This document shows positions 32,613 to 42,295 of a stretch of DNA of 46,568 nt, in pieces (position 1 is the first letter of the stretch; each line of letters begins with the position of its first letter). Origin of the DNA: Roseivirga sp. (GTDB taxonomy: Bacteria > Bacteroidota > Bacteroidia > Cytophagales > Cyclobacteriaceae); NCBI GenBank assembly GCA_029262895.1, contig JAJCYM010000021.1:1-46568 (forward strand). The letters run 5' to 3'. Made by a program: the position numbers and the translations under genes. The notes under the pieces are model-generated. The model worked only from the letters and a program-made list of their open reading frames with translations. It was not told where the DNA came from and ran no database searches.

Positions 32613-33824
32613 ATGAAAACCATCAAACTGCAATTCACCAATGCGGAGGGTCTTTTGCTATCGGCAAGGTTAGAGCAACCTGTTGATAAACTGCCTTCGG
32701 CTTATGCCATTTTTGCCCATTGCTTCACCTGTACGAAAAACCTATTGGCAGTAACCAATATTAGCAGAGCACTTACCGCAAAGGGCATTGCGGTCCTCCG
32801 CTTTGACTTTACCGGCTTGGGAGAAAGCGAGGGAGAATTTGCCGACACTAACTTTTCATCAAATGTTGAAGACCTGGTGGAGGCGGCTAACTATCTGCGA
32901 GAAAATTATGAAGTTCCACAAATTATAATCGGCCATTCTTTGGGTGGTGCAGCTGTGCTTATGGCCGCCTCAAAAATTGCTGAGATTAAATCAATAGCGA
33001 CCATTGGTGCTCCGGCTGATCCTCCTCATGTGAAACACCTTTTCCAAAGTTCTTTGGAAGAGATTGAATCTAATGGGAAAGCTGAGGTGTCTCTTGGGGG
33101 AAGACCATTTACAATCAAAAAGCAATTTATTGACGACCTGGAGAAAAATGATTTGGCTTCTATAGTGAAGACACTTAAAAAACCCCTGCTCATTCTTCAT
33201 TCTCCTCAGGATGACACAGTCGACATTTCTAATGCAGCCAAAATCTATAATGCTGCCATGCATCCCAAAAGCTATATCTCGCTTGATGGTGCTGACCACC
33301 TTTTATCCAGAAAAGAGGACTCCCTCTATGCAGGTGAAATGATTGCTGCATGGACATCGAGGTATATAGAAATGGCAAAGCCGGATGAGTTGGAGACCGA
33401 TATGCAAGCTGTGGTCCGCAATGAGAGGGAAAACGGCTTATTAACGGAAATTAAGGCATCGGGGCATTATTTGATTGCCGATGAACCCAAAAGTGTAGGG
33501 GGAACCGACTTGGGAGGCACCCCTTATGATCTCTTGGTTTCAGCTCTGGGAGCCTGCACGGCCATGACCATTCGTCTATATGCCAATCATAAGGGAATTG
33601 ATCTGGACGAGGTAAAGGTTCACCTGACAAGGGAAAAGAGGTATGATCATGATGCCCGGAACCCTGAAGATCGGAAGAGCAAAATGGAATTTATAGATAG
33701 TGAAATTGAGCTGACTGGGAATCTTACAACAGAACAAAGAGCCAGGATCATTGAAATTGCCAATCGCTGTCCCGTACACAAGACACTCACTCATGGTATT
33801 ACAATCAATACCAAAGAAAAATAG
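32613..33824 (+). CDS. Bifunctional alpha/beta hydrolase / OsmC family protein
   Basis: 403 residues, a natural fusion known in several phyla. Residues 1-255 are an alpha/beta hydrolase: nucleophile S109 in GHSLGG, acid near D200 (HSPQDDTVD), histidine H229 (DGADHLLSR), preceded by an unusual HCFTCTKN segment in the oxyanion region. Residues about 262-403 are an OsmC/Ohr domain with the two reactive cysteines C315 (SALGACTAMTIR) and C386 (NRCPVHKTL). OsmC proteins reduce organic hydroperoxides, so one idea is that the hydrolase releases peroxidised acyl chains for the OsmC part. Likely co-transcribed with NrtS. Confidence 0.93.
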   Translation: MKTIKLQFTNAEGLLLSARLEQPVDKLPSAYAIFAHCFTCTKNLLAVTNISRALTAKGIAVLRFDFTGLGESEGEFADTNFSSNVEDLVEAANYLRENYEVPQIIIGHSLGGAAVLMAASKIAEIKSIATIGAPADPPHVKHLFQSSLEEIESNGKAEVSLGGRPFTIKKQFIDDLEKNDLASIVKTLKKPLLILHSPQDDTVDISNAAKIYNAAMHPKSYISLDGADHLLSRKEDSLYAGEMIAAWTSRYIEMAKPDELETDMQAVVRNERENGLLTEIKASGHYLIADEPKSVGGTDLGGTPYDLLVSALGACTAMTIRLYANHKGIDLDEVKVHLTREKRYDHDARNPEDRKSKMEFIDSEIELTGNLTTEQRARIIEIANRCPVHKTLTHGITINTKEK

Positions 33825-33926
33825 CCAATCTTTTGACTGCCAAGTGAGGTAGTCAGAAGGCAATTTACTATTTTCAAAGCTTAACCTATTTTGATTTTGG
33901 TGTTGAAAAGACACTAACTCAACCTT

Positions 33927-35852
33927 ATGACCGAACTACAGGAGACCTTGCTGTTATTAGGAGGATTTGCAATTGTGGCAGTTGCTGCCAAACAAATTGC
34001 AGGCTTCTTTCAAAAGGCAAAACTGCCCTTTATTACTGGCCTTTTGGTGATTGGACTGTTTTCCGGACCTTTCATTTTTAAGCTTCTTCCCGAAGGCTCG
34101 GGTACTGGACTTCAATTCATTAATGATATTTCTCTGGCCTTTATTGCTTTTGCAGCAGCTGCAGAGCTCTATTTAAAGGAACTAAGAAGTCGATTCAAGA
34201 GCATCAAATGGATGACTTTTGGACAGCTTGTAGTCACTTTTGTGGTAAGCTCGATTGCCATCTTCTTTTTGGCCGATCAGATCGCCTTTATGCGCGACAT
34301 GAACACTGCTGGTAAGGTGGCTGTGGCCATTCTCATGGGCACAATATTCGTGGCCCGATCTCCGGCTTCGGCTATCGCAGTTATCAATGAAATGAGGGCC
34401 AAGGGCCCGTTTGTTCAAACAGCCATGGGAGTTACCGTGGTGAAGGACTTTCTGGTCATCTTGCTTTTTGCGGTGTGTCTTTCGGTCTCAAAGGCATTAG
34501 TTGGAGGGGATGAATTCAGCATAATGTTTCTGGTGATTCTTATCGCAGAATTGGCTGCATCATTTGGCCTGGGATATCTCGTGGGTAAGATTCTTACACT
34601 CATTCTAAGCCTTAGAATGAATAAGCTTATTAAAACAGCATTAACCCTGGCAACGGGATACGGTGTTTATGCCCTTTATTATCTATTTAAGCATGAAAGC
34701 GAGGCACTGATCGGATTCGAGTTTCATATCGAACCGCTGTTAATATGTATAATCGGGAGCTTCCTTGTTACGAACTATAGCCGTTTCAGGTACGAGTTCA
34801 TCAAGATTTTAGAGGAGGTAGGGCCGCTTGTCTATATCGCCTTCTTTACCCTTACAGGGGCCAGTGTTTCCCTGGACATTCTACCGAAAGTAATTGGAGT
34901 TGCCCTCTTGCTATTCGGGCTGAGACTGGTAACCATGATTATTGGTTCTTATGTCGGTGGAATCCTGGCTAAAGAAAGTCCTTTGTTTCTACGAATAGGT
35001 TGGATGCCTTATGTAACTCAAGCTGGTGTAGGACTAGGCCTGGCCACCATTGTTGCCAATACATTTCCAGCCTGGGGAAATGAATTTGCCACTATCGTTA
35101 TTGCAGTGATTGTGCTTAATCAATTTGTAGGGCCACCATTGTTCAAGTGGTCGATTAACTTGGTGGGTGAAGGCCACACGAAGGCGAATGCACCTCATTT
35201 TGACGGTGTCAGGGATGCTATAATTATTGGCTTCGAGCCTCAGTCTGTGGCTTTGGCCAGACAGCTGATGGAGCATGGTTGGGATGCAGAGATTTTAACC
35301 AAAAGGAAGGAATTGGACTTTGACGACTTCCCGGATGTAAAAATCATCTATACGCCAGAATTGGAGCTGAAGAACTTGGTTGAATCAGATATTGAAAAAG
35401 CTGAGGCCGTAGTGCTGATGTTGACAGATGAAGAGAATTTGAAGGTAGCCGAAATCATTTATGAGCATGTAGGTACGAAAGATGTGGTGGTCAGGCTCAA
35501 TCACCGATATAATTTTGAGAAATTTCATAAACTGGATTGCCTGATTGTAGATCCTACGACCGCCATTGTCAGTTTGATGGACCATTTCGTGCGTTCGCCA
35601 CAAGCCGCATCTTTGTTATTGGGTATGCAGGAAAATCAGGATACCATGGATGTGGAGGTGATGAACAAGGACCTTCGTGGACTGCCGCTTCGCGACTTGC
35701 GCCTGCCTTCAGACATTATTATTCTTTCCGTGAAGCGGGGTGGTCAAATGTTGATTACGCATGGCTACACACGCTTGCGCATTGGAGATACACTCACCAT
35801 GGTAGGCTCCAATGAGAGCCTCGAACAAGTTTCATTGAAATTTGAGTCATAG
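33927..35852 (+). CDS. CPA2-type cation:proton antiporter with TrkA-like domains
   Basis: 641 residues. About 12 membrane helices (1-410) with KxxAxxxIxGxxG-like start KAKLPFITGLLVIGLFSGPF, FARSPASAIAVINE and a central polar helix. It is followed by a soluble RCK_N region (RDAIIIGFEPQSVALARQLM; the usual GxGxxG is degenerate, GFEPQS, so nucleotide binding may be lost) and a C-terminal RCK_C region (about 560-641, RGLPLRDLRLPSDIIILSVK). Family members exchange K+ or Na+ for protons. The gene stands alone between two unrelated genes. Confidence 0.88.
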   Translation: MTELQETLLLLGGFAIVAVAAKQIAGFFQKAKLPFITGLLVIGLFSGPFIFKLLPEGSGTGLQFINDISLAFIAFAAAAELYLKELRSRFKSIKWMTFGQLVVTFVVSSIAIFFLADQIAFMRDMNTAGKVAVAILMGTIFVARSPASAIAVINEMRAKGPFVQTAMGVTVVKDFLVILLFAVCLSVSKALVGGDEFSIMFLVILIAELAASFGLGYLVGKILTLILSLRMNKLIKTALTLATGYGVYALYYLFKHESEALIGFEFHIEPLLICIIGSFLVTNYSRFRYEFIKILEEVGPLVYIAFFTLTGASVSLDILPKVIGVALLLFGLRLVTMIIGSYVGGILAKESPLFLRIGWMPYVTQAGVGLGLATIVANTFPAWGNEFATIVIAVIVLNQFVGPPLFKWSINLVGEGHTKANAPHFDGVRDAIIIGFEPQSVALARQLMEHGWDAEILTKRKELDFDDFPDVKIIYTPELELKNLVESDIEKAEAVVLMLTDEENLKVAEIIYEHVGTKDVVVRLNHRYNFEKFHKLDCLIVDPTTAIVSLMDHFVRSPQAASLLLGMQENQDTMDVEVMNKDLRGLPLRDLRLPSDIIILSVKRGGQMLITHGYTRLRIGDTLTMVGSNESLEQVSLKFES

Positions 35853-35896
35853 TCTTCTATATTGAAGTCGGGTTCAAACTCGTTAAAACCTTTGTT

Positions 35897-37261
35897 ATGA
35901 GATCAAATATTTTCAGACCCTTTTTCTGGGCGGTATTCCTTCTGGTATCTATCCATGGGTTTTCACAGGACCTCTACATAACCGGAGGGCATTATTTCGA
36001 CACCGAGACTGGGCAAATGGTAGCCAATCGGGGAATCATCATCAAAAGCGGAAAATTTGTTAGCGTGAATTCGAACCTGAGAAATGCACGAGGTTTCGAG
36101 AGAATCAGGCTCTCAAATAATCAGTATATCCTGCCGGGTATATTTGATCTCCATGCTCATTACAGAGTTACGTTTAATAAGGTTCGAAAGGATGAGGTAG
36201 AAGCCAATCCACTTATATTTTTGGCCAATGGGGTAACCTCAACTTTTCCCGGAGGAGAAATTGAACCCGAAGTAATGCTCGAAGCCCGAAGAGCCATTAA
36301 CAGGGGGGAGAAGATTGGCCCTAGAATTCACAGCTCCGGACCCTATTTCGGCACGGCACTGCCGGGCTGGGACCCTAATACTACCGTGCAAGACGTCTAC
36401 AAGGCTGTCGATAAATGGGCAGAACTTGGCGTAGCCGGATTTAAAGCAAAAGGCATTACACCTGAATTATTAAAGGCCTTGATTGAAAGAGCTCATAAAC
36501 ACGGACTTACTGTAACAGGGCACCTAGGCTCGGGATTTAGAAACACAGTAAATCCAAGAGACGCTATCGAAATGGGTATCGATCGCATTGAACACTTTCT
36601 GGGAGGTGACGCCTTAACGAATGACAAAAGCGCCTATGCCAGTCTGCAAAATCTTGATCCGGATGATCCGAGAGTGGACAAGCAAATTGATTTGTTCATA
36701 AATAACAATGTATATCTGGATGCTACGCTTACCGCCTATGGTTACTACGGTCATAGGGAGGAGTTTTATGATTATTGGCACAATGAGCGAAAGTACCTCA
36801 CCGATTATTCAGAAGAACTCACGACCAATACCAGACAGAAGCTGGACATGTTTCAGAAGATATTTGACGTGAAAAAGAAAACGGTTAAGAAGTACTTTGA
36901 TAAAGGGGGCAAAATCAGTCTTGGCACTGACCACCCATCTGTCGGTGAATACATTGCCGGGTTCAGTTCGCACAGGGAGATGGAAGCTTTAAATAGCATA
37001 GGCATTCCAAACGCAGATGTGATTCGCATTGCCACTATCAATGGTGCTCAGGCACTCAGAATGGGAGATAAATTGGGCAGCATTGCCGTTGGCAAACTGG
37101 CTGATGTATTTATAGTCAATGGAAACCCTTTAGACGATATTAAGAACACTCGAAATGTGGTGAAAGTGGTTAAGGGCGGTGAAGCATTCGACTCGAAGAC
37201 CCTGCTGAAATCTGCTGAGAAGAAAATGGGCCCTAAAAATGAAACGGACTGGAAAGAGTAA
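35897..37261 (+). CDS. Secreted amidohydrolase family protein
   Basis: 454 residues with a signal peptide (FRPFFWAVFLLVSIHGFSQ). The metal site motifs are present: HxH in FDLHAHYR (H86, H88), a possible carboxylated lysine in GVAGFKAKG, histidines in TGHLGSG and RIEHFLGG, and the aspartate in LGTDHPSVG. The end (NGAQALRMGDKLGSIAVGKL) is the usual beta-sandwich return. Family members hydrolyse amides, imidazolones or dipeptides. This one works in the periplasm, with unknown substrate. It starts 44 bases after the antiporter gene. Confidence 0.87.
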   Translation: MRSNIFRPFFWAVFLLVSIHGFSQDLYITGGHYFDTETGQMVANRGIIIKSGKFVSVNSNLRNARGFERIRLSNNQYILPGIFDLHAHYRVTFNKVRKDEVEANPLIFLANGVTSTFPGGEIEPEVMLEARRAINRGEKIGPRIHSSGPYFGTALPGWDPNTTVQDVYKAVDKWAELGVAGFKAKGITPELLKALIERAHKHGLTVTGHLGSGFRNTVNPRDAIEMGIDRIEHFLGGDALTNDKSAYASLQNLDPDDPRVDKQIDLFINNNVYLDATLTAYGYYGHREEFYDYWHNERKYLTDYSEELTTNTRQKLDMFQKIFDVKKKTVKKYFDKGGKISLGTDHPSVGEYIAGFSSHREMEALNSIGIPNADVIRIATINGAQALRMGDKLGSIAVGKLADVFIVNGNPLDDIKNTRNVVKVVKGGEAFDSKTLLKSAEKKMGPKNETDWKE

Positions 37262-37315
37262 GGCGCTGCGAACAGGAAAGTTCACAACGCCTTTTGATAA
37301 GCTTGTTGTCTTGAT

Positions 37316-38584
37316 TTAATTGTTAATAATCAACTCTTCAACTTTGTCCAAAGTGGTTCTGAGTGATATGATCTTTCCATTTGGATCTACGAGTGTATAA
37401 GAGGGAAAGCCCTCCACTTTTAATTGTTCCATTAGCTCTTTGGAAAGGACCGCATTTGGCCAGCTTACATTCTTGTTTTTAATAAAATCCATTGCCATCT
37501 CGGGAGTATCGCCATAATTGAGCCCAAGCACTATTAAGTTGTCTTTATGTTTTTCAGCCAGGTCTTTAAGTTTAGGCAGATTGATAGTACAAGCCTTGCA
37601 CCAACTTCCCCAAAAGTCCAGGAGCACATATTTTTTCTTTGAGGCTAATACAGCCGTCAAGGGTACGGTATAGCTCGGATTACCCAGAAATTTCACCATA
37701 GTATCAGGTAAAGGATCACCATCTGAAATCCCAGCCGAAAATTCTCTATTGCTCTCACTCAGTTTTATAAAGTCACCGGTTGGGCTTATTTCAGTTACTT
37801 CATAGATTTTGCCGGCAAGAGGTATCAGCATTAGAGGTTGGTAGATGTGTGCACCTTCAGGCTTTCTTTGAGAAATAAAACCTTTTTCATAATCACCAAC
37901 CATTACACGATCCTCATCCATATCGTTGAATAGTCCATTGCCATTGTAATCATTCAATCCAAGCTTGACCATCTGGTTGTTTATTTCAACATCAATGATT
38001 TTGCTGTTTTTGTCCTCATCACTGTACCAATAATCAATGCTTGTTGCTTCTACCTTATCTAAGTGAATACCCTTTGGCTGAAGCATTCCTTCAAGTTGAT
38101 TCTTCTGATCCCCATCGTCTAAGTCAAGGCGTTTCAACTTGATTTGTGCTACCGCATTTTTGACAGAAGGGTTAGGTATAGCGGCCATTGCTATAGAATC
38201 CGAACCAAACTTTATCGAAGCGTCATTGTCATCTCCAAAGTCCAGGTTGTTATTGTAGTCAAAATAGATGTTGGGGAAGTATGATTTGTAGTCGTCTACA
38301 AGAAATAGAATATAGTTCTCCAAGGCATTTTCCGTTTTGCCGGTAAAGCGCAGAAATCCATAAGCTGGATTTTTTGCCTTGAAGTTCCTAGGAAGAGTAA
38401 TGTCATAGTTGGCAGTGTCTTGTTTGAAATAAATGTTATTGCCTTCCAACTTGTATAGCACTCTGAAGCCTCTGGCCCGAACATTTGTATATTGGGTTTC
38501 TGCATCGAAATTTATTGTGATATCTTCCTGTCCCAATGCTTGAAAACAGGAAAAGAGGCAGATGATTAATATTGTCTTTTTCAT
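37316..38584 (-). CDS. TlpA-like thioredoxin-fold protein with EF-hand-like loops
   Basis: 422 residues from the ATG at 38584 (MKKTILIICLFSCFQALGQ, signal peptide). The C-terminal 130 residues are a TlpA/AlkhpC-type thioredoxin domain with WGSWCKAC (C329, C332) and later VEGFPSYTLVDPNG. The N-terminal 280 residues are unassigned but contain two acidic loops like calcium-binding EF-hands (DYNNNLDFGDDND and DYNGNGLFNDMDED). The protein probably reduces or oxidises disulfides in the periplasm. A longer start at 38614 would only add residues ahead of the signal. It is divergent from the sensor kinase gene. Confidence 0.85.
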   Translation of the reverse strand: MKKTILIICLFSCFQALGQEDITINFDAETQYTNVRARGFRVLYKLEGNNIYFKQDTANYDITLPRNFKAKNPAYGFLRFTGKTENALENYILFLVDDYKSYFPNIYFDYNNNLDFGDDNDASIKFGSDSIAMAAIPNPSVKNAVAQIKLKRLDLDDGDQKNQLEGMLQPKGIHLDKVEATSIDYWYSDEDKNSKIIDVEINNQMVKLGLNDYNGNGLFNDMDEDRVMVGDYEKGFISQRKPEGAHIYQPLMLIPLAGKIYEVTEISPTGDFIKLSESNREFSAGISDGDPLPDTMVKFLGNPSYTVPLTAVLASKKKYVLLDFWGSWCKACTINLPKLKDLAEKHKDNLIVLGLNYGDTPEMAMDFIKNKNVSWPNAVLSKELMEQLKVEGFPSYTLVDPNGKIISLRTTLDKVEELIINN

Positions 38585-38717
38585 AATTGAACTGGTTTTG
38601 AATGTGTTGTACAAACCTAGAGAGTGGCCAGAATGGATCTTGTTAAGGACTCCTTAAACCTTGTTAAGGAAATGTTAAAGTTCTGAGCGAGGGCCAGTTA
38701 ATTAATATTTTTACAGC

Positions 38718-40211
38718 GTGAGAGGGAAACTAATCAGGAACATCGTGATAGCCATGAGCATGGCGCTTATTGGGTTGATAGTGCTGCAACTGCATTGGAT
38801 TCAGAGTGCGTTGAAGATTACCGAGACCCAGTTTGATCAACAAGTCTATGATGTAATCACCGATGCTTCAAAAAGCCTTGAGCGAATTGAAACAAACCGA
38901 TTGATCCAGGAAATTGTGGCTAATGAGGGTAGAATCTCCTTCACCACCGGTGCCTCTGAGAATGCATCTTCCTCAAATAATCAGAAAGGTAATCTAAGGG
39001 TAGAGTCACTGGAAGTGAACGATGCCGATTCCTCCTCAGAAAATGCCATGAGTGCAGATTTGTTTGGCCAAATGACAGCCCAGATGAATGGCAATACAGT
39101 GGATATATCTGACAGTGGCTCAAATGTCAGCGTTCAAATCAATAATTCACCTTATATACTCTCTGAACAAATTCCCAAAATGCCGCTGGACTCATTACTC
39201 AAAAGTGCTTTTGAGAACAGAGGAATTACTTTGCCGTTCGAATTGGGTGTTAGAGATAGAGAAACTTCCAATCTGATTTATAAGAGCCAGGACTTTGATG
39301 GCTCATTGCCAATCGAAAAGGCATATATCACTAATTTATTTCCTAAAAATGACCTGGGCTATGAAGATGCTGACCTGGTACTTTCGTTTTCCGGAAAGCG
39401 CTTCTATTTGTTGAGATCTTCAAGCACGGTTATAATCCTGGCGCTGATCTTCATGATAATTATAGTTGTGGCATTTACTGTTGTTGTTCAGGCCTTTATC
39501 AGACAAAAAAACCTTTCGGAGATAAAAAATGACTTTATCAACAACATGACTCATGAGTTTAAGACACCCATTGCCACAATCAATCTGGCTGCTGATTCCA
39601 TCAACAATCCTGCTGTTTTGGAAGACAGGGATCAATTGATGGTCTACTCAAAGATCATTAAAGAGGAAAGTCTGAGAATGAATGATCATGTAGAAGCTGT
39701 TCTGCAGACTTCGCTCTTGGATAAGGAGCAGCTTGAACTGAAGATGACCATCATTGATTTGAACGAGGTTATTCGTAACTGCCAGAAATCCGCGGAGCTT
39801 TCTCTGGAGGCAAAAAGGGGACAGTTGGAATTCAACCTGTTTGAGGAGAAGCTAGAAATTCTGGGTGATGCCACGCATTTGACCAATGTCATTTTGAACA
39901 TTTTGGACAATTCAGTCAAATACTCAAGCAAACGACCAAAAATTCTTATTTCCACAGCACGAGAGGAGACTGAGGTGGTGGTTTCAATTGAGGACAATGG
40001 AATAGGAATGGGCAAAGAATTTCAACAAAAGGTGTTTGAGAAATTTTATCGAATACCGACCGGAAACATCCATACTGTGAAGGGCTTTGGTTTGGGCCTG
40101 AGTTACGTTAAGTCCATTATAGAATTGCACAGGGGTCATGTAAAGTTGAAGAGCGAGGCTGGCAATGGGACTAAATTCACCTTGTTTATCCCCATAGCGC
40201 ATGAAAGCTAA
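38718..40211 (+). CDS. Two-component sensor histidine kinase
   Basis: 497 residues with a GTG start at 38718 (MRGKLIRNIVIAMSMALIG). Two transmembrane helices (about 8-28 and 234-256) enclose a periplasmic sensor of about 200 residues without a known fold. HisKA follows with phospho-acceptor H279 (NNMTHEFKTPIATI), then the ATPase with N-box NILDNSVKYSS, G1 DNGIGMG, F-box QKVFEKFYR and G2 KGFGLGLSYV. Its end overlaps the response regulator by 11 bases, so the pair is translated together. The signal is unknown. The divergent TlpA-like gene may be a target. Confidence 0.93.
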   Translation: MRGKLIRNIVIAMSMALIGLIVLQLHWIQSALKITETQFDQQVYDVITDASKSLERIETNRLIQEIVANEGRISFTTGASENASSSNNQKGNLRVESLEVNDADSSSENAMSADLFGQMTAQMNGNTVDISDSGSNVSVQINNSPYILSEQIPKMPLDSLLKSAFENRGITLPFELGVRDRETSNLIYKSQDFDGSLPIEKAYITNLFPKNDLGYEDADLVLSFSGKRFYLLRSSSTVIILALIFMIIIVVAFTVVVQAFIRQKNLSEIKNDFINNMTHEFKTPIATINLAADSINNPAVLEDRDQLMVYSKIIKEESLRMNDHVEAVLQTSLLDKEQLELKMTIIDLNEVIRNCQKSAELSLEAKRGQLEFNLFEEKLEILGDATHLTNVILNILDNSVKYSSKRPKILISTAREETEVVVSIEDNGIGMGKEFQQKVFEKFYRIPTGNIHTVKGFGLGLSYVKSIIELHRGHVKLKSEAGNGTKFTLFIPIAHES

Positions 40212-40914
40212 AAAGGAGCGCATATTGCTGGTTGAAGACGATGTCAATTTTGGATTGGTGTTGAAGAACTATTTAGAGCTTGACGGGTTTCAGGTAGTAC
40301 TCAGCCCTGATGGTTCTTCAGGCTGGCGTGACTTTAATCATAAAGGTCCATTTAGCTTGTGCATTCTTGATATCATGATGCCATATAAGGATGGCTTTAC
40401 GCTTGGTCGCGAGATTAAGAACGCTGATAAAGATATCCCGCTTATCTTTCTTACCGCCAAGGCTCTGAAGGAGGATCAACTCATCGGGTATAGAATAGGA
40501 GCGGATGATTACGTGATTAAGCCTTTTGATTCAGAATTATTACTGCATAAAATCAAGGCCATTTTAAAGAGGAATGACAATTCGGGTCAAAGGAGTGAGC
40601 CTGATAAATATAAAATTGGTCTTCTGGATTTCAACTATGACCTGAGGGAGATCTCTCATAATGGCCATGTGGCTGTGCTTTCCCCTAAGGAGGCACAACT
40701 GCTTAAATTGCTATGTGAGCATATCAATGGCGTGACTCCCAGAGATGAGGCTCTTTTGAAAATATGGAAGGAGGATAATTATTTTACAGGCAGAAGCATG
40801 GATGTTTATATCACCAAGTTGCGGAAATACCTCTTACTTGACCCTGCAGTGAAAATAACAAATGTCCACGGCAGCGGATTTTGTCTTTCGGTTGAAGAGA
40901 ATAAAGAGATTTAG
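40201..40914 (+). CDS. OmpR/PhoB-type response regulator
   Basis: 237 residues. Receiver domain with E12, D13, D14, phospho-acceptor D57 (LCILDIMMPYKDG), T-region FLTAKAL and lysine in VIKPF. The winged-helix effector follows (about 135-232): LSPKEAQLLKLLCEHINGV and SMDVYITKLRKYL are the OmpR-type recognition region. The start lies inside the end of the kinase gene. A hairpin-bearing repeat at 40942-41006 follows and may end the transcript. Confidence 0.93.
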   Translation: MKAKKERILLVEDDVNFGLVLKNYLELDGFQVVLSPDGSSGWRDFNHKGPFSLCILDIMMPYKDGFTLGREIKNADKDIPLIFLTAKALKEDQLIGYRIGADDYVIKPFDSELLLHKIKAILKRNDNSGQRSEPDKYKIGLLDFNYDLREISHNGHVAVLSPKEAQLLKLLCEHINGVTPRDEALLKIWKEDNYFTGRSMDVYITKLRKYLLLDPAVKITNVHGSGFCLSVEENKEI

Positions 40915-40941
40915 GCTGGTTATAAGTTATATTCAATAGGT

Positions 40942-41006
40942 GGTTCAAGTCTGTGACTTGGACCAAGATAGAAAAATTGAGGGGCCGCCTTTTGAGACAG
41001 CCCCTC
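40942..41006. repeat. Right half of the 194-base element family, possible terminator
   Basis: The stretch TTCAAGTCTGTGACTTGGA and a hairpin AGGGGC/GCCCCT around CCTTTTGAGA match the right half of the element at 31226-31419. The stem bases differ between the copies yet both still pair (GAGGCTG/CAGCCTC there). It lies 27 bases after the response regulator stop but has no long T-run. Confidence 0.55.
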
Positions 41007-41042
41007 GCTGTAAACTACCTATAACTACAGCTAACAAACAAA

Positions 41043-41639
41043 CTAATTTCCGTCTCCTCCTTTTTCCTTCTTCTCTTGCTCTTGTTTCATAAACTCTTGG
41101 AATCTCTTTCTCATTTCCTGCCTTTGCTGCGGGTCTGGTGAAAACCCGCTGAACTGATTGCCCCTTTGCAAAGCCCTTCCTTGGAATTGCCCCTGTCCTC
41201 TGGATCGTAGTTGACCTCTGAATTGCCCCCGCCCCTGGCCTTGACGGTTTCCTTGTTGTCCTCTAAACTGACGTCTACCAGGGTTATCACCTCGCTGGCC
41301 TCTTTGGGCTCTCATTTTTTTGGCACTTACCTTTTTTAATTCTTGCCATTTGGCCAATTGTTCCGGAGTCAAAATTGACTTCATCTTAGCCTCACGTTCT
41401 TGTCGTTTCACGAAGGCATCGCGTTTCATCTCCTCCTGAAATGCTTTTATTTTTACCTGCATCGCCTCTTTTTCTGCCTTTGCCTCCTTAAGTTGCTTAT
41501 CCAAATCTGTTTTTTGCTTGGCACTCAATTCTAGTTGCTTTGCCAACACCTCAGTTTCCAGCAAAGTCTTTTGTTGTGCTTGTGCAGTAACTCCAACCAC
41601 GAAGAGCATAAGCAGTACTATATATTTTAATGACCTCAT
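41043..41639 (-). CDS. Periplasmic LTXXQ/Spy-like protein with RGQ-rich tail
   Basis: 198 residues. Signal peptide (LKYIVLLMLFVVGVTAQA), then about 90 residues of helix with two motifs that fit the LTXXQ pattern of CpxP/Spy proteins (LELSAKQKTDLDKQL and SILTPEQLAKWQELK). From about residue 110 to 175 the sequence is low in complexity, rich in R, G and Q (GQQGNRQGQGRGQFRGQ). The end is a charged helix (QEMRKRFQEFMKQEQEKKEK). Spy-like proteins are chaperones or envelope stress modulators. The arginine-glycine-rich part could bind nucleic acid or anionic polymers; this is only an inference from composition. Confidence 0.75.
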   Translation of the reverse strand: MRSLKYIVLLMLFVVGVTAQAQQKTLLETEVLAKQLELSAKQKTDLDKQLKEAKAEKEAMQVKIKAFQEEMKRDAFVKRQEREAKMKSILTPEQLAKWQELKKVSAKKMRAQRGQRGDNPGRRQFRGQQGNRQGQGRGQFRGQLRSRGQGQFQGRALQRGNQFSGFSPDPQQRQEMRKRFQEFMKQEQEKKEKGGDGN

Positions 41640-41755
41640 ATTCCTATAAATTTTGTTTGCTGTTTGGATAGAAACCTTGGAAAAAGGTTTAGCGACTAGT
41701 CAAAAAAATTTGACAGAGGAGCTACTTCCCCTTAGGGGAAAATATCTGGAATATG

Positions 41756-42295
41756 TCAGAGTACATTGAAGTAGACGGCAACCTTCACACGATCCCAGGC
41801 GAAGATCATGGTGGGGATACCATCTTCCTCAGAAAAATCAATGATGAATTGTTCCACCTCTTGCGGCAGGGTTTCCACAAATGCCGTCACCCGAAGTTCA
41901 TCGTCCTTTGGAAAGTAAAAAGTGCCCCAATCGGGAATTCTGTTATTGAAAACGATGGTCCAGGAATCTGCTTCAGGAATAGTTACCACGGAATAAAGAC
42001 CTGCTTTAAGTACAGAACCGGAAAAGGAGATATCTCTTGAAAGCTCAATTTGTGTTGGCTCATTGGCTCCGGTGCGCCACCATCGGCCATAGGGTACCAA
42101 ATCTCCAAAAATCACCCTGCCTGCTTTGTGAGGCCTCGAATAGTCTACTTCAATATAAATTTGAGCCGTTTCATAAATGGCTTTAGCAGCCGGGCTGAAT
42201 TGCTTGGTCTTGAAAAGCTGGTACTGATCCCAACCAATTTTAAGACCAACACCCAAAATGACCACTAAAATGAAGATCTTGATTTTCCGGCTCAT
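41756..42295 (-). CDS. DUF2911 family membrane-anchored protein
   Basis: 179 residues. One N-terminal helix (IFILVVILGVGLKIGW) is followed by a beta-rich domain with the DUF2911 signature VIFGDLVPYGRWWRTGANEPT and later AGLYSVVTIPEADSWTIVFN and DWGTFYF. The domain is common in Bacteroidetes and its function is unknown. The gene is divergent from glyQS and lies upstream of the LTXXQ gene on the same strand. A short hairpin at 41726-41740 (TTCCCC-tta-GGGGAA) stands between them. Confidence 0.88.
   Translation of the reverse strand: MSRKIKIFILVVILGVGLKIGWDQYQLFKTKQFSPAAKAIYETAQIYIEVDYSRPHKAGRVIFGDLVPYGRWWRTGANEPTQIELSRDISFSGSVLKAGLYSVVTIPEADSWTIVFNNRIPDWGTFYFPKDDELRVTAFVETLPQEVEQFIIDFSEEDGIPTMIFAWDRVKVAVYFNVL

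Noticed and set aside
41726-41740. TTCCCC-tta-GGGGAA hairpin between the DUF2911 and LTXXQ genes as a terminator
   Set aside because: Stem is short and no T-run follows on either strand; kept only as a remark.
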